This document shows, in pieces, positions 49,580-58,796 of a stretch of 64,000 nucleotides of DNA. The translations under genes were made by a program, and so were the position numbers. The notes under the pieces are model-generated. The model ran no database searches and was not told the origin of the DNA. It saw nothing but the letters and a program-made list of their open reading frames with translations. Each line of letters begins with the position of its first letter. The stretch's first letter is position 1. This stretch comes from Pseudomonas entomophila (GTDB taxonomy: Bacteria > Pseudomonadota > Gammaproteobacteria > Pseudomonadales > Pseudomonadaceae), in the NCBI RefSeq assembly GCF_023277925.1, contig NZ_CP063832.1:558001-622000 (forward strand), read 5' to 3'.

Positions 49580-50611
49580 ATGGAACGTGCGACAAGATGG
49601 AACTGGTTGGCCCTGGCGCTGTTGCCGGGCCTGGTGGCGGCGGCCCCTGAGCCGGTGCCGCTGTACCGCGAGATCAAGGATTGGGCGGTGGGCTGCGACA
49701 ACACCCGCGCCTGCACGGCCTTGCTGGCGATTGACGATGAGCTGATGACCGGGCTGCACACCATCGTGCGCCGCGAGGCGGGGCCCAAGGGCACGCTCGA
49801 ACTGACCCTGCGCGTGGGGCCGACCTATGTGGACCAGCTGTTGCTCGATGGCCAGCCGCTGTCGGCCGGCTGGCAGCCTATCCAGCGTCAGTACGATTAC
49901 GACCTGCGCCTTGAAGGCGATGAGGCACTGGCGTTGCTGCGTCAACTGCGCAATGGCGAACGGCTGAGCGCGCTCACCGAGGATGGCGAAGTGGTCGCTT
50001 CGTTGCAGGGGCTCAGCGCCGCGCTGCTGGCGATCGATGCCGTGCAGGCGCGGGTCGGGCATGCCGATGCGCTGGTGCGGGTGGGGGATGCGCCCGCCGC
50101 CAGCGTGCCCGCCGCACCGCCCGTGGCGCATTTGCCGCGCTACATCGCGGCGCCGGCACTGGATGACAACCACCGCCAGGAGATGGGGGATGCGGTGCTG
50201 CGCTGGGCGACCGAGCAGGGGGTGATGGAGGACAGCCGTTACAACAACCTGGAGCTGCATCCGCTGGATGAAGCCCATGCCCTGGGGATCCTGAGCACCG
50301 GATGCAGCGGGGAGTTCTGCGCCAACTACCTGTACCGGGTGTCCCGCAGTGCGCCCTATCAAGTCAGCGAGTTGAGCGTAGAGGCACCGGTCCCACTGCT
50401 GGCGCCCAACCTGAGTGGCTTCATGGCGTTCGACGCTCTCACGGGCCAGCTGTATGCCACCGACAAGAGCCTGCTCGAACGCGGCTGTGGCCTGGTGCAG
50501 CACTGGCGCTACGACGGTGCGCTCATGCGCCCGGAGCGGGTGGCCAGGATGGACCGTTGCGGTTATGTGAAACCGGAGTTCTGGCCGGTGCTGTGGCGGG
50601 CCGAGGGTTAG
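49580..50611 (+). CDS. DUF1176-type secreted protein
   Basis: The 343-residue protein has a signal peptide (LALALLPGLVAAA), then YREIKDWAVGCDNTRACTALLA..., typical of DUF1176, and four further cysteines as two likely disulfide pairs (TGCSGEFCANYLY and RGCG... RCGYV). AAGGACG lies at good spacing before the ATG. It probably acts in the periplasm; the function is not established. Confidence 0.78.
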   Translation: MERATRWNWLALALLPGLVAAAPEPVPLYREIKDWAVGCDNTRACTALLAIDDELMTGLHTIVRREAGPKGTLELTLRVGPTYVDQLLLDGQPLSAGWQPIQRQYDYDLRLEGDEALALLRQLRNGERLSALTEDGEVVASLQGLSAALLAIDAVQARVGHADALVRVGDAPAASVPAAPPVAHLPRYIAAPALDDNHRQEMGDAVLRWATEQGVMEDSRYNNLELHPLDEAHALGILSTGCSGEFCANYLYRVSRSAPYQVSELSVEAPVPLLAPNLSGFMAFDALTGQLYATDKSLLERGCGLVQHWRYDGALMRPERVARMDRCGYVKPEFWPVLWRAEG

Positions 50612-50618
50612 CCCCGAA

Positions 50619-51404
50619 TCAGAACGCCAGCTTGTAGCCGATCAGCAGCAGCATGGTCGCCAGGCACGGCCGCAGCACGCGGTCGGAGATGCGCCCGGTC
50701 AGGTGGCTGCCCAGGTAGATGCCCGGCAACGACCCCAGCAGCAGGTAGCCCAGCAGCGACCAGTCCATGTTGCCCATGCCGGCATGGCCCAGGCCGGCGA
50801 CCAGGGTCAGCGGCACGGCGTGGGCGATCTCGGTGCCGACCAGGCGGCGGGTGACCAGGAACGGGTAGAGCAGGAACAGCGCCACGGTGCCCAGGGCGCC
50901 AGCACCAATGGACGTCAGGGTGACCATCACCCCGAGCACCACGCCGGTGATCACGGTGAGGATGTTCAAGCTGCGGTCGCTGAGCTGGTAGTGATCGCCG
51001 GCATGCTTGCTGGCGAAGGCCTGCAGGCGCGATTTGAACAGGATCGCCAGGGCGGTGAGGATCAGCACCACCGCCAGGCCTTGCTTGATGATGGCGTTCA
51101 GCGCAGAGGTGTCGGTGTGCAGGGTGCTGAGGAACCACAGGGTGAGGGCGGCGGCCGGCACGCTGCCCAGGCTCAGCCAGCCGGTGATCTTCCAGTCGAT
51201 GTTCTTGTTGCGCCCGTGCACCCAGACGCCACTGGCCTTGGTGATGGCGGCGTAGAGCAGGTCGGTGCCCACGGCGGTGGCTGGGTTGATGCCGAACCAC
51301 AGCAGGATCGGGGTCATCAGCGAACCGCCGCCAACGCCGGTCATGCCGACGATGAAGCCCACTACCAGCCCGGCAATGGTGAAACCGAAAGAACCTACGT
51401 CCAT
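50619..51404 (-). CDS. TauE/SafE-family membrane permease
   Basis: The 261-residue protein has about eight membrane helices and the family start GFTIAGLVVGFIVGMTGVGGGSLMTPILLWFGINPATAVGTDLLYAAITK, with the second-half repeat TSIGAGALGTVALFLLYPFLVTRRLVGTEIAHAVPLTLVAGLGH. Members export sulfite, sulfoacetate or similar anions. There is no neighbouring taurine or sulfur gene to define the substrate. Confidence 0.88.
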   Translation of the reverse strand: MDVGSFGFTIAGLVVGFIVGMTGVGGGSLMTPILLWFGINPATAVGTDLLYAAITKASGVWVHGRNKNIDWKITGWLSLGSVPAAALTLWFLSTLHTDTSALNAIIKQGLAVVLILTALAILFKSRLQAFASKHAGDHYQLSDRSLNILTVITGVVLGVMVTLTSIGAGALGTVALFLLYPFLVTRRLVGTEIAHAVPLTLVAGLGHAGMGNMDWSLLGYLLLGSLPGIYLGSHLTGRISDRVLRPCLATMLLLIGYKLAF

Positions 51405-51596
51405 ACGCTACTCGACTGCCCAGCTTGCCCGTGATCGGATGCTTGCCAGCATATAGATTTTTTTATAGCCAAATAGACTTGTTCGTTATTAGGTTATAAC
51501 CGCTGACCTGTTCAATAGTTTTGATGGGCACGTTGCAGTGTCGGCGAATTCGAACGTTATAAGTTCATCTGTTCCCAACCCTGAAAGGAGTGTTCC

Positions 51597-51974
51597 ATGA
51601 GCAATGACATCCAGCGTTTCCCCAGCAGCCTGCCGTTTCCGTTTTCCCGCGCGGTGAAGGCCGGGGGCTTCCTGTTCCTCTCCGGGCAGATTCCGCTGAA
51701 TGCGGCCGGCGAAGTGGTCAAGGGCGATATTCAGGAGCAGACCCGCGCGGCCTGCGAGCGGATCGGCGAAAGCCTGGCGGCATGCGGGGCGCGCTTCGAC
51801 CAGGTGGTGAAGTGCACCGTGTGGCTGTCGGACATGAGCCATTTCGCCGGTTTCAACGAGGTGTATAAGTCGTTCTTTGGCGCGGCGTTGCCGGTGCGCT
51901 CCACGGTGGCCTCGGCGTTGGCGCTGGGGGTGGATGTGGAGATCGAGGTGCAGGCGTTCGTCGGGCAGGAATGA
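51597..51974 (+). CDS. RidA/YjgF-family enamine/imine deaminase
   Basis: The 125-residue protein shows FLFLSGQIPLNAAGEVV, CTVWLSDMSHFAGFNEVYKSFF and PVRSTVASALALGVDVEIEVQA, where the conserved Arg binds the carboxylate of 2-aminoacrylate-type intermediates. Length and motifs are normal for trimeric RidA. GAAAGGAG is upstream. The 192-base gap before it is AT-rich and contains its promoter and the divergent TauE promoter, which I could not place exactly. Confidence 0.9.
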   Translation: MSNDIQRFPSSLPFPFSRAVKAGGFLFLSGQIPLNAAGEVVKGDIQEQTRAACERIGESLAACGARFDQVVKCTVWLSDMSHFAGFNEVYKSFFGAALPVRSTVASALALGVDVEIEVQAFVGQE

Positions 51975-52040
51975 CAGCGTCGCCGTCGTAGGGATGGTCA
52001 GGTGCGGCGGGTAAGGGATATCGCGGTGGCCTGAGCGGCC

Positions 52041-52088
52041 GTTCGCCGGCAAGCCGGCTCCTACAGTAGGAGCCGGCTTGCCGGCGAA
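52041..52088. repeat. REP inverted pair, nearly perfect palindrome
   Basis: GTTCGCCGGCAAGCCGGCTC-CTACAGTAG-GAGCCGGCTTGCCGGCGAA lies between the convergent ridA and chemoreceptor genes. Confidence 0.85.
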
Positions 52089-52097
52089 GAGCACGAC

Positions 52098-53984
52098 TTA
52101 GATACGGAAGCTGCCCACCAGTTGCTTCAGGCGCCCGGCCTGCTGGCTCAGGGCGTCGCAGTGGCGCAGGGTCTCGTTGAGGTTTTCCACGCCTTGCTGG
52201 TTGAGGGCGTTGATCTGGGTGATGTCCAGGTTCAGGCTCTCGACCACGGCGGTCTGCTCTTCGGTGGCGGTGGCCACCGACTGGTTCATGCCGTCGATCT
52301 CGCCGATGCGCTGGGTGACGCTGGCCAGGCGCTCGCCGGCCTGGTTGGCCACCTGCACGGTCTGCTCGCTGGACACCTGGCTGGTGTTCATGGTGTGCAC
52401 CGCTTCGCGCGAGCCCACCTGCAGGCTGGTGATCATGCGGTGAATCTCTTCCGCCGATTCCTGGGTGCGGTGGGCCAGGTTGCGCACTTCGTCGGCGACC
52501 ACGGCGAAGCCACGGCCGGCTTCACCGGCACGGGCAGCTTCGATGGCGGCGTTGAGTGCCAGCAGGTTGGTCTGCTGGGAGATGCCCTTGATCACGTCGA
52601 GAATCTTGCCGATCTCGTCGGTGCTGGCGTTGAGGGTCTCGATCTGCTCGCAGGACTCGCTGATGCGCTGGGACAGCGCGGTCATGGCGCTGATGGCTTC
52701 TTCGACCACTTCGCGGCCACCGTTGGCCTGCTCGCTGGCGCCACTGGCGTGCTGCGAGGCGTCGGCGGCGTTGCGGGCGATTTCCTGGGTGGCGGCACCC
52801 AGTTCGTTGATTGCCGCGGCGACGCTGTTGGTGCGCATGCTCTGCTCTTCGGAGCCGGTCAGCGAGGCGTTGGAGGCGCCCACCACTTTCTCCGACAGGT
52901 CATGCACCAGGCGGGTGGCCGACGACACTTCGCTGATCGAGGCGTGGATACGCTCGACGAAGCGGTTGAACGAGGTGGCCAGCTCGCCGAACTCGTCCTT
53001 CTGCTCCACGACCAGGCGGCGGGTCAGGTCGCCTTCGCCTTCGGCGATGTCCTGCATGGCGCGGCCCATGGTGGTCAGCGGGCGCATCAGCACCGGGATC
53101 AGCAGGCCCAGCAGGCCGGCGATGACGGCCACGGCGATGAGCATGGCAATGATCGCCGAGGTGCGGAACTGGCTCAGGGGGGCGTAGGCTTTCTCTTTGT
53201 CGATCGACAGGCCGATGTACCACTGCGCCGACGGCAGGCCTTCCACCGGGGCGAAGGAGATGATGCGGTCCTTGCCGTCGAGGCTGACTTCCTGGATGCC
53301 GGGCTCGACACGCAGTGGGCTGCCTGGGTAGATGTCCTTCAGGTTCTTCATCACCCGGGTCTTGTCAGGGCTGACGATGACCTGGCCATTGCGGTCGACC
53401 AGGAACGCATGGCCGATGCCGCCGAAGTCCACGGCGTTGATGATGTCGACCAGGGTGTTCAGGCTCAGGTCGCCACCGACCACGCCGAGCAGCTCGCCGT
53501 TGGCCTTGGCCTTGACCGGCATGGCGATGGTTACCACCAGGCCACCGACCGCGGCTTGGTAGGGCGGGGTCAGCATGGTCTGGTTGGCGGCCACGGCCTG
53601 GCTGTACCAGGGGCGCTGACGCGGGTCGTAGCCGTCAGGCATCTTGGCGTCGGGGCGCTGGGTGAACAGGCCGGTGCTCTGGCCGAAGTAGGTGAACTGG
53701 AAGTTGCTGGTGTACGACGGCTGGTCGACCAGGCCGGGTACGTTGTTGCCGGCGCCTTGCTGGGCGATGTCCTGGGCGAGGTTTTCCAGCACCAGGATGC
53801 GCCCGCTCATCCAGTTCTGCACGCTGCTGGCGGTTTGCAGGCCGGCCTGGCGTACCGAAGATTCGATGTTCTGGCGAATGGTGTTGCGCTGCAGGTAGTC
53901 GTTGTAGAGCGTGAACAACGCAAATGCCAGGACGACGACGCCGCAGGCACTGAGCAGGATCTTGTGGCGGAATTTCAGGTTCAT
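52098..53984 (-). CDS. Methyl-accepting chemotaxis protein with dCACHE amino-acid-type sensor
   Basis: The 628-residue protein has membrane helix 1 ([19 protein letters not shown]), a periplasmic double-CACHE domain (residues 35-275), helix 2 ([22 protein letters not shown]), a HAMP domain ([25 protein letters not shown]) and a signalling domain with the conserved tip [26 protein letters not shown]. The sensor has YDPRQRPWY, a later PYQ and GVVGGDLSL, matching the Y-x4-R-x-WY ... Y ... D motif for amino-acid ligands. The start MNLKFRHK is chosen at the first helix. No C-terminal CheR-binding pentapeptide is seen. Confidence 0.9.
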   Translation of the reverse strand: MNLKFRHKILLSACGVVVLAFALFTLYNDYLQRNTIRQNIESSVRQAGLQTASSVQNWMSGRILVLENLAQDIAQQGAGNNVPGLVDQPSYTSNFQFTYFGQSTGLFTQRPDAKMPDGYDPRQRPWYSQAVAANQTMLTPPYQAAVGGLVVTIAMPVKAKANGELLGVVGGDLSLNTLVDIINAVDFGGIGHAFLVDRNGQVIVSPDKTRVMKNLKDIYPGSPLRVEPGIQEVSLDGKDRIISFAPVEGLPSAQWYIGLSIDKEKAYAPLSQFRTSAIIAMLIAVAVIAGLLGLLIPVLMRPLTTMGRAMQDIAEGEGDLTRRLVVEQKDEFGELATSFNRFVERIHASISEVSSATRLVHDLSEKVVGASNASLTGSEEQSMRTNSVAAAINELGAATQEIARNAADASQHASGASEQANGGREVVEEAISAMTALSQRISESCEQIETLNASTDEIGKILDVIKGISQQTNLLALNAAIEAARAGEAGRGFAVVADEVRNLAHRTQESAEEIHRMITSLQVGSREAVHTMNTSQVSSEQTVQVANQAGERLASVTQRIGEIDGMNQSVATATEEQTAVVESLNLDITQINALNQQGVENLNETLRHCDALSQQAGRLKQLVGSFRI

Positions 53985-54119
53985 GTTTCGAGACCTTGAT
54001 TCAGTGAAGGGAGGGCGCCGCATGCTTGTGGCACGAGTGACGGGGCCTGTCTTCACGGTATCGGCCGTTTGCGCAAAATGTTGAAAGACTAAATGTCGCA
54101 GTGCCTGGCAGAAACGCCA

Positions 54120-55013
54120 TTACCCTGTGACACGTTGTTTCGAAGCCAGCAAGGCCACCAGCGCCCTGGCCGCCTGCCCGAGCGGTTGTTGCTTGAGCCA
54201 GAAGGCGTGTACCGGCAATTCAAGGGCGTTATGGGTGTTGCGAAAGTCCAGGCGCACCAGGCGCCCGGCGTTGATCAACGAAGCCACTCGCGACAGCGGC
54301 AGGTCACCCCAGCCGAGCCCGGCCTCGACCATCTGCAGGGCGAGGTCGAAGCTGTCGGTGCGCCAGTGCGAGGTGCCGATCAGCGAGCGCGGGTCGAGCA
54401 GCGGCAGGTCGCGGCTGCGCACCAGGATCTGGCGCAGGTTGACCAGGTCCTCGAGGTCGCGGATACGGCCTTGCAGATAAGCCGGATGCTGCGGTGAGAG
54501 GGTCGCCACCAGCGATTCCATGGCGATGTACTGGAAGCTGCGGCGCGGGTCAACCTGCAGGCCGGCGAAGGCCAGGCACAGGTTGACCCGGCCGCTGTCG
54601 AGCAGTTGCAGGGCCTCTTCCTGCGGGGCGGCGAGCAGTTCGATGTCGAGCAGCGGATGGCGGTCACCCAACTGGGCGATGGCATTGAGCAGCGGTTGCT
54701 GGTCGATGTCCGGCACCACGGCGATGGACAGGCTGCTTTCCAGGCCCCGGGACAGTTCCAGGGCGTGGACCTCCAGTAGCCCCAGCTGTTCGGCGATCAG
54801 CCGGGCGTGGGGTTCCAGGGCCAGGGCCTGGGCGGTGGCGCGGGCTTCGCGCGGGCCGCGGTCGAACAGGGCGTAGCCCAGCTCCGCCTCAAGGTTGCCG
54901 ATGGCCATGCTCACCGCCGACGGTACTCGGCCCAAGGCCCGGGCCGCCGCGGAAAACGAGCCGCGGTCCAGCACGGCGAGGAACAATTGAATGGTGTCGC
55001 TGGAAAAGTTCAC
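54120..55013 (-). CDS. LysR-family transcriptional regulator
   Basis: The 297-residue protein has the N-terminal helix-turn-helix SSDTIQLFLAVLDRGSFSAAARALGRVPSAVSMAIGNLEAELGYALFDR and a two-lobed effector domain. The GTG at 55013 gives the usual length and N-terminus; the only start further out is TTG. It is divergent from the PACE transporter gene, as AceR-type activators are from aceI, so it probably controls that gene. Confidence 0.88.
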   Translation of the reverse strand: MNFSSDTIQLFLAVLDRGSFSAAARALGRVPSAVSMAIGNLEAELGYALFDRGPREARATAQALALEPHARLIAEQLGLLEVHALELSRGLESSLSIAVVPDIDQQPLLNAIAQLGDRHPLLDIELLAAPQEEALQLLDSGRVNLCLAFAGLQVDPRRSFQYIAMESLVATLSPQHPAYLQGRIRDLEDLVNLRQILVRSRDLPLLDPRSLIGTSHWRTDSFDLALQMVEAGLGWGDLPLSRVASLINAGRLVRLDFRNTHNALELPVHAFWLKQQPLGQAARALVALLASKQRVTG

Positions 55014-55125
55014 GGATAACCCTGGAGGCGAAGGTGTCAGCAAATCTGATGGCTGCTTACTTTTGCTGTCAAGTTCGTTGAAGCATCATGCCCGCTTTCG
55101 ACGTACCCGCAATCAAGGTAATTCC

Positions 55126-55554
55126 GTGCAAGGACTCAAACGAAAACTGGTCTACGTGACCTTTTATGAACTCATCGGCCTGTGCATGTCGACCCTGGGG
55201 CTGGCCTACCTCTCCGACACCCAGGCCTCGCACACCGGCCCGCTGGCGGTGATGATCACCACCATCGCCATGGCCTGGAACCTCATCTACAACAGCCTGT
55301 TCGAGTGGTGGGAGAGCCGCCAGGCCAAGCGCGGGCGCAGCCTGGCGCGGCGGGTGGCGCATGCCATCGGCTTCCAGCTGACCCTGGTGGTGTACCTGAT
55401 CCCGCTGATCGCCTGGTGGCTGGACATGACCTTGCTGGAGGCGCTGCTGGTGGACATGGCGTTCATCATCCTGGTGCCGTGCTACACCTTCGTCTACAAC
55501 TGGGCGTTCGATCGGATTTTCGGCCTGCCGGCCTCGGCCCTGGCAACGGCCTGA
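55126..55554 (+). CDS. PACE-family multidrug/biocide efflux transporter
   Basis: The 142-residue protein has four membrane helices in two related pairs, with the family's Glu15 in VTFYELIGL and NSLFEWWESRQ at the end of the first pair; the second pair includes WWLDMTLLEALLVDMAFIILVPCYTFVYNWAFD. The GTG start with AAGGTA upstream puts the conserved Glu exactly at residue 15, as in AceI. Members export chlorhexidine, acriflavine or short diamines by proton exchange. The substrate here is unknown. Confidence 0.9.
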   Translation: MQGLKRKLVYVTFYELIGLCMSTLGLAYLSDTQASHTGPLAVMITTIAMAWNLIYNSLFEWWESRQAKRGRSLARRVAHAIGFQLTLVVYLIPLIAWWLDMTLLEALLVDMAFIILVPCYTFVYNWAFDRIFGLPASALATA

Positions 55555-55571
55555 GCTCAACGACCGGATTT

Positions 55572-55655
55572 GCAGGAGCGGCTTCAGCCGCGATGCAGGC
55601 ACCGCGGTGTGTGGCACCCGCTGTGCGGGTGATCGCGGCTGAAGCCGCTCCTACC
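55572..55655. repeat. REP inverted pair
   Basis: GCAGGAGCGGCTTCAGCCGCGA and ATCGCGGCTGAAGCCGCTCC enclose a GTGCGGGTG-containing spacer, between the convergent PACE and lipoprotein genes. Confidence 0.82.
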
Positions 55656-55668
55656 GGAACTCGTCGCT

Positions 55669-56685
55669 TCAATTCGGCAGGCGAATCAGCAACGGTTCCT
55701 GCGAACGATTCCCGAGCACACTGTCCTCCACCTGCCCCGACAGGTAATACACCCCCGCCATGGCTCCGCTCTGGCGGTTTTCCATCAGCTCCTGCCATTC
55801 CTCATTCAGCGCGACATTGAGGATCACCCGCAACTGTTCGACCATCTGCGGTTGTTCGCGGTCATGGCTGATGATTCCGTAACCGGCCGCCGCCAGCGAG
55901 ATCAAAGCGCCCGCCGCCTTGCCCACGGCCGCGGCGATGGCGCTGGCGGCCCCGCGCGGGGCGAGGGTGGCGCCCAGTTTCTCGCTGGCTCGGGTGGCCA
56001 CGGACGACAGCCCGGCCTCTGTCTGCCCGGGCGCCTTGGCTGCCAATTGGTGCAACGCTTGGCGCAAGGATTGCCAGGCCGGCTGCTGGTCCAGCGACTT
56101 GGCCCGGAGCAGTTGGTAGAGCGTGGCATTGCGCGCCTCCGGCGGGCCCAGGGCGATGGCCTGGATATGGTTCAGGCGTTGGCTGAATTGCTCGGGCGGG
56201 GCGTTGTAGCGCTGTGTGATCTCAGGCAACTGCTGGCCGAGCAGTTGCAGGTACAGCTCGCTGGCGCGGTCACGGATGATCTCGGGGTTGATCTGTTCGG
56301 CCACCGGTTCGATCACCCGTTCGTGGTACTGCTCCTGCAGGTACAGGGCCAGGCGTTTTTCCGGTGGTTCGTTGTCGCTGTTCATCTTGTACCAGGCCAC
56401 CTTGAGGGTGAGCCATTGCTGGGTCCAGTAGCCGGTGAACCAAGGGATGAAGTCGTTCTCGGTGCGTTGCTGCACCTGTTGTTTCCATACCCGCATGGAG
56501 CGCCGGGCATAGTCGTTGGCCGAGCCTGCGGCGGCGGCCGAAGCCTCGATGATTTCCTGGTCGATGCGTTGCCAGACGGCGGCCGGGAGGTTTTGTGGCG
56601 GGGGTGGGGCAGGTGGGTGTTTACCGGCGCAGCCGGCAAGCGCCAGCAGGAGGCAGAGCGGGAATGCCACGAGGAGGGATTTCAC
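55669..56685 (-). CDS. Lipoprotein of unknown function
   Basis: The 338-residue protein has a lipoprotein signal with lipobox LAGC at about residue 19 and a proline-rich linker (KHPPAPPPPQNLP). The body is helical (VWQRIDQEIIEASAAAAGSANDYARR, NDFIPWFTGYWTQQWLTLKVAWYKM, YLQEQYHERVIEPVAEQINPEIIRDR), with a Gly/Ala-rich hydrophobic stretch (AASAIAAAVGKAAGALISLAAAGYGI) near residue 255. I do not recognise the family. It stands alone. Confidence 0.7.
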   Translation of the reverse strand: MKSLLVAFPLCLLLALAGCAGKHPPAPPPPQNLPAAVWQRIDQEIIEASAAAAGSANDYARRSMRVWKQQVQQRTENDFIPWFTGYWTQQWLTLKVAWYKMNSDNEPPEKRLALYLQEQYHERVIEPVAEQINPEIIRDRASELYLQLLGQQLPEITQRYNAPPEQFSQRLNHIQAIALGPPEARNATLYQLLRAKSLDQQPAWQSLRQALHQLAAKAPGQTEAGLSSVATRASEKLGATLAPRGAASAIAAAVGKAAGALISLAAAGYGIISHDREQPQMVEQLRVILNVALNEEWQELMENRQSGAMAGVYYLSGQVEDSVLGNRSQEPLLIRLPN

Positions 56686-56778
56686 GTGGATTGCCTCCCA
56701 GGCAAGAGGCTGTGGGTGAATTATCCGAAGTATAGGTTGGGCCGCGAAGCGGCCCTCTTTGCAGGTTCGATTGGCATG

Positions 56779-57222
56779 TCAGCCCCCCAGTTTCAGGTGC
56801 AGCAACGGATAGGGATCACCCTGCCCATCCACCTCGGACCGTCCGGCCCGGACGAACCCCTGCTTCAGGTAGAACCCCACCGCCTGGGGGTTTTGTTCGT
56901 TGACATCGACCGCGCTTACGCCCAGCCCATCGACCACGCTGGCCAGCAGTGCCTTGCCGATACCCTGGCCACGGCAGGCGGGATCGACGAAGAGCATTTC
57001 CAGCTTGCCGTCATGCACGCCGGCAAAGCCAAGGATGCGTCCGTCATCATCGCGCCAGGCGCGCAGCTCGACGAAACCCAGGTACTGCTCGCGCACCAGT
57101 GGGCGCAGGCGCTCTATATAGCCTTCAGGCAGAAAATCGTGGGTTGCCCTTACCGAGGCTTCCCAGAGCTCGGTGAGGCGCTCGTAGTGTTCCGTGCCCA
57201 CCGGCACGATGCTGTGGTTCAT
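56779..57222 (-). CDS. GNAT-family N-acetyltransferase (YjaB-like)
   Basis: The 147-residue protein has LTELWEASVRATHDFLPEGYIERLRPLV at the start and the acetyl-CoA loop in LFVDPACRGQGIGKALLASVV, followed by VDVNEQNPQAVGFYLKQGFVRAGRSEVDGQGDPYPLLHL. This pattern resembles YjaB/YhbS-like acetyltransferases. The start is the Met of MNHSIVPVG; the frame upstream lacks a GNAT-like extension. The substrate is unknown. Confidence 0.83.
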   Translation of the reverse strand: MNHSIVPVGTEHYERLTELWEASVRATHDFLPEGYIERLRPLVREQYLGFVELRAWRDDDGRILGFAGVHDGKLEMLFVDPACRGQGIGKALLASVVDGLGVSAVDVNEQNPQAVGFYLKQGFVRAGRSEVDGQGDPYPLLHLKLGG

Positions 57223-57324
57223 GGTGTCTCCAGATGAAAAGGGCCTCATGGTGTTCGCGCATCCCTGTGCGACCAGAAGTGTACTGACTGCACTGGCCCG
57301 TTCGCATCGCTACAGGGGAGGGTG

Positions 57325-58005
57325 TCACTCCAGGTCGAGTTTGGCCTCGAGACGGTCGAGGTGTTCGTGCATCAGGGCCAGCGCGACTTCGCTGTCGCCG
57401 CTTTCCACCGCGTCGATGATCGCCGCGTGCTCTTGCCAGGCACAGTGCTCGCAACAGGGCGATTCGTAGCGGGCAATGATCAGCGAGGTCATCGGCACCA
57501 GGCCATTGAGAAAGCGCGCCAGCGGTGCATTGGCGGCCATCTGCGCCAGCTTCATGTGGAACTCGCCGCCCAGGCGGATCGCCGTACAGCGCTGGCCCTG
57601 CTCGTGGTGGAGGCGTTCACGCTCCACCAACTGGCGCAACTGGCGGACCTGCGCCGGCCGGGCACGCTGGGTGGCCAGGCCGATCAATGTGGTTTCTGCC
57701 AGGCGCCGGGCACTGAGCACCTGGCGCGCCTGCTGCGCATCGGGCGCCGCCAGCTGCGCGGTGTGGCTGGGGCGCTGCACGATCACCTGCTGGTCGGACA
57801 GGCGGCCGAGCACCCGGCGGATCACCGTGCGGCTGACGCCGAAGGCATTACCAAGGGCCTGCTCGGGCAGCGCGGTGCCCGGTGGCAGGCGCTGTTCGAG
57901 GATGGCGTCGAACAGGCGTGGGTAGATCTGTTCGGCCGACAGGCGGGTTTCACCGATACCGAGCAGGGCAGGCAGGTGGGGGGCGGCTTGGGCGCAGGCG
58001 GTCAT
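57325..58005 (-). CDS. GntR-family regulator (FCD type)
   Basis: The 226-residue protein has a winged helix-turn-helix (ILEQRLPPGTALPEQALGNAFGVSRTVIRRVLGRLSDQQVIVQR) and a helical FCD ligand domain with likely metal-binding His residues in GGEFHMKLAQMA, QEHAAIIDAVESGD and MHEHLDRLE. The ligand may be an organic acid. It directly follows the second GntR gene and the DctA-like transporter on the same strand, so it may control them. Confidence 0.87.
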   Translation of the reverse strand: MTACAQAAPHLPALLGIGETRLSAEQIYPRLFDAILEQRLPPGTALPEQALGNAFGVSRTVIRRVLGRLSDQQVIVQRPSHTAQLAAPDAQQARQVLSARRLAETTLIGLATQRARPAQVRQLRQLVERERLHHEQGQRCTAIRLGGEFHMKLAQMAANAPLARFLNGLVPMTSLIIARYESPCCEHCAWQEHAAIIDAVESGDSEVALALMHEHLDRLEAKLDLE

Positions 58006-58024
58006 GGTCGCTCTCCTTCTTTAT

Positions 58025-58726
58025 TCAGGTGCCCGGTTGGTCGTCCGGAATGTTCAGGGCAATGCCCATGCGCTGGCCCTCGGCGAGAATGTGCAGGCGC
58101 ATCTGTTGGCTGGCCTTGGCGCTGTTGCGCTCGCGGATGGCCCGCACCACGGCTTCGTTCTCGCTCAGGCGCGCGGCCAGGTGCTCGGGCGAATTGCGCA
58201 GCATTTCGGCGCTCTGCTTGAGGGCGTTGCCGGTCTGCTGCACCACGCTCTGGAAGATCGGGTTGGTGGTCAGGGCGAACAGCGCCTCGTGGAAGGCGAT
58301 GTAGGCATTGATGCCGGCCTCGCTGTCACTGGCGTCGAGGGCCTCGCGCATGTCCATCAGGGTCAGGCGCAACTGGCCGATGTCCTGGCTGCCCGCCGAT
58401 TGTGCGACCAGCCCGGCGATGAAGGGTTCGAGGGTGTAGCGCAGTTCGAGCACGTCGGCCAGGCTGGCGGCGGCGATGGCCTCCGGTTCCTGGGCCTGGG
58501 CGCTTTCGGCGTCCAGCACCAGCACCCCTTTGCCCGGCATCGAGCGCACCAGGCCCAGGGTTTCCAGCACGGTGACCGCCTCGCGCAGGCTGGGGCGGCT
58601 GATGCCCAGCTGCTCGGCCAGCTCGCGCTGGCCGGGCAGCATGTCGCCGCTGCGCCACTGGCCACGGGCCAGGGCCTGGCGGAGTTTCTCCACCACTGAA
58701 TTGACTACCGTCGACGAGCTGATCAC
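58025..58726 (-). CDS. GntR-family regulator (FadR/FCD type)
   Basis: The 233-residue protein starts at GTG 58726 with AAGGAGCG at ideal spacing. The winged helix-turn-helix (LPGQRELAEQLGISRPSLREAVTVLETLGLVRSMPGKGVLVL) is followed by an FCD domain. Two metal-site histidines are visible (YIAFHEALFAL and QQMRLHILAEG), but the usual central His is replaced in LSENEAVVRAI, so metal binding may be altered. It sits 70 bases downstream of the DctA-like gene and probably regulates it. Confidence 0.87.
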   Translation of the reverse strand: MISSSTVVNSVVEKLRQALARGQWRSGDMLPGQRELAEQLGISRPSLREAVTVLETLGLVRSMPGKGVLVLDAESAQAQEPEAIAAASLADVLELRYTLEPFIAGLVAQSAGSQDIGQLRLTLMDMREALDASDSEAGINAYIAFHEALFALTTNPIFQSVVQQTGNALKQSAEMLRNSPEHLAARLSENEAVVRAIRERNSAKASQQMRLHILAEGQRMGIALNIPDDQPGT

Positions 58727-58796
58727 GTTTCGCTCCTTGGTTGACGCTGAATCTTCGCGTCTGACGGGCCGGCGCCGGGCGCCGGCCTCGCGTGGC

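Noticed and set aside
49445..50503. Reverse-strand frame of 352 codons opposite the DUF1176 gene
   Set aside because: The plus-strand protein has a signal peptide, conserved cysteines and a good ribosome-binding site; the reverse product is a compositional shadow.
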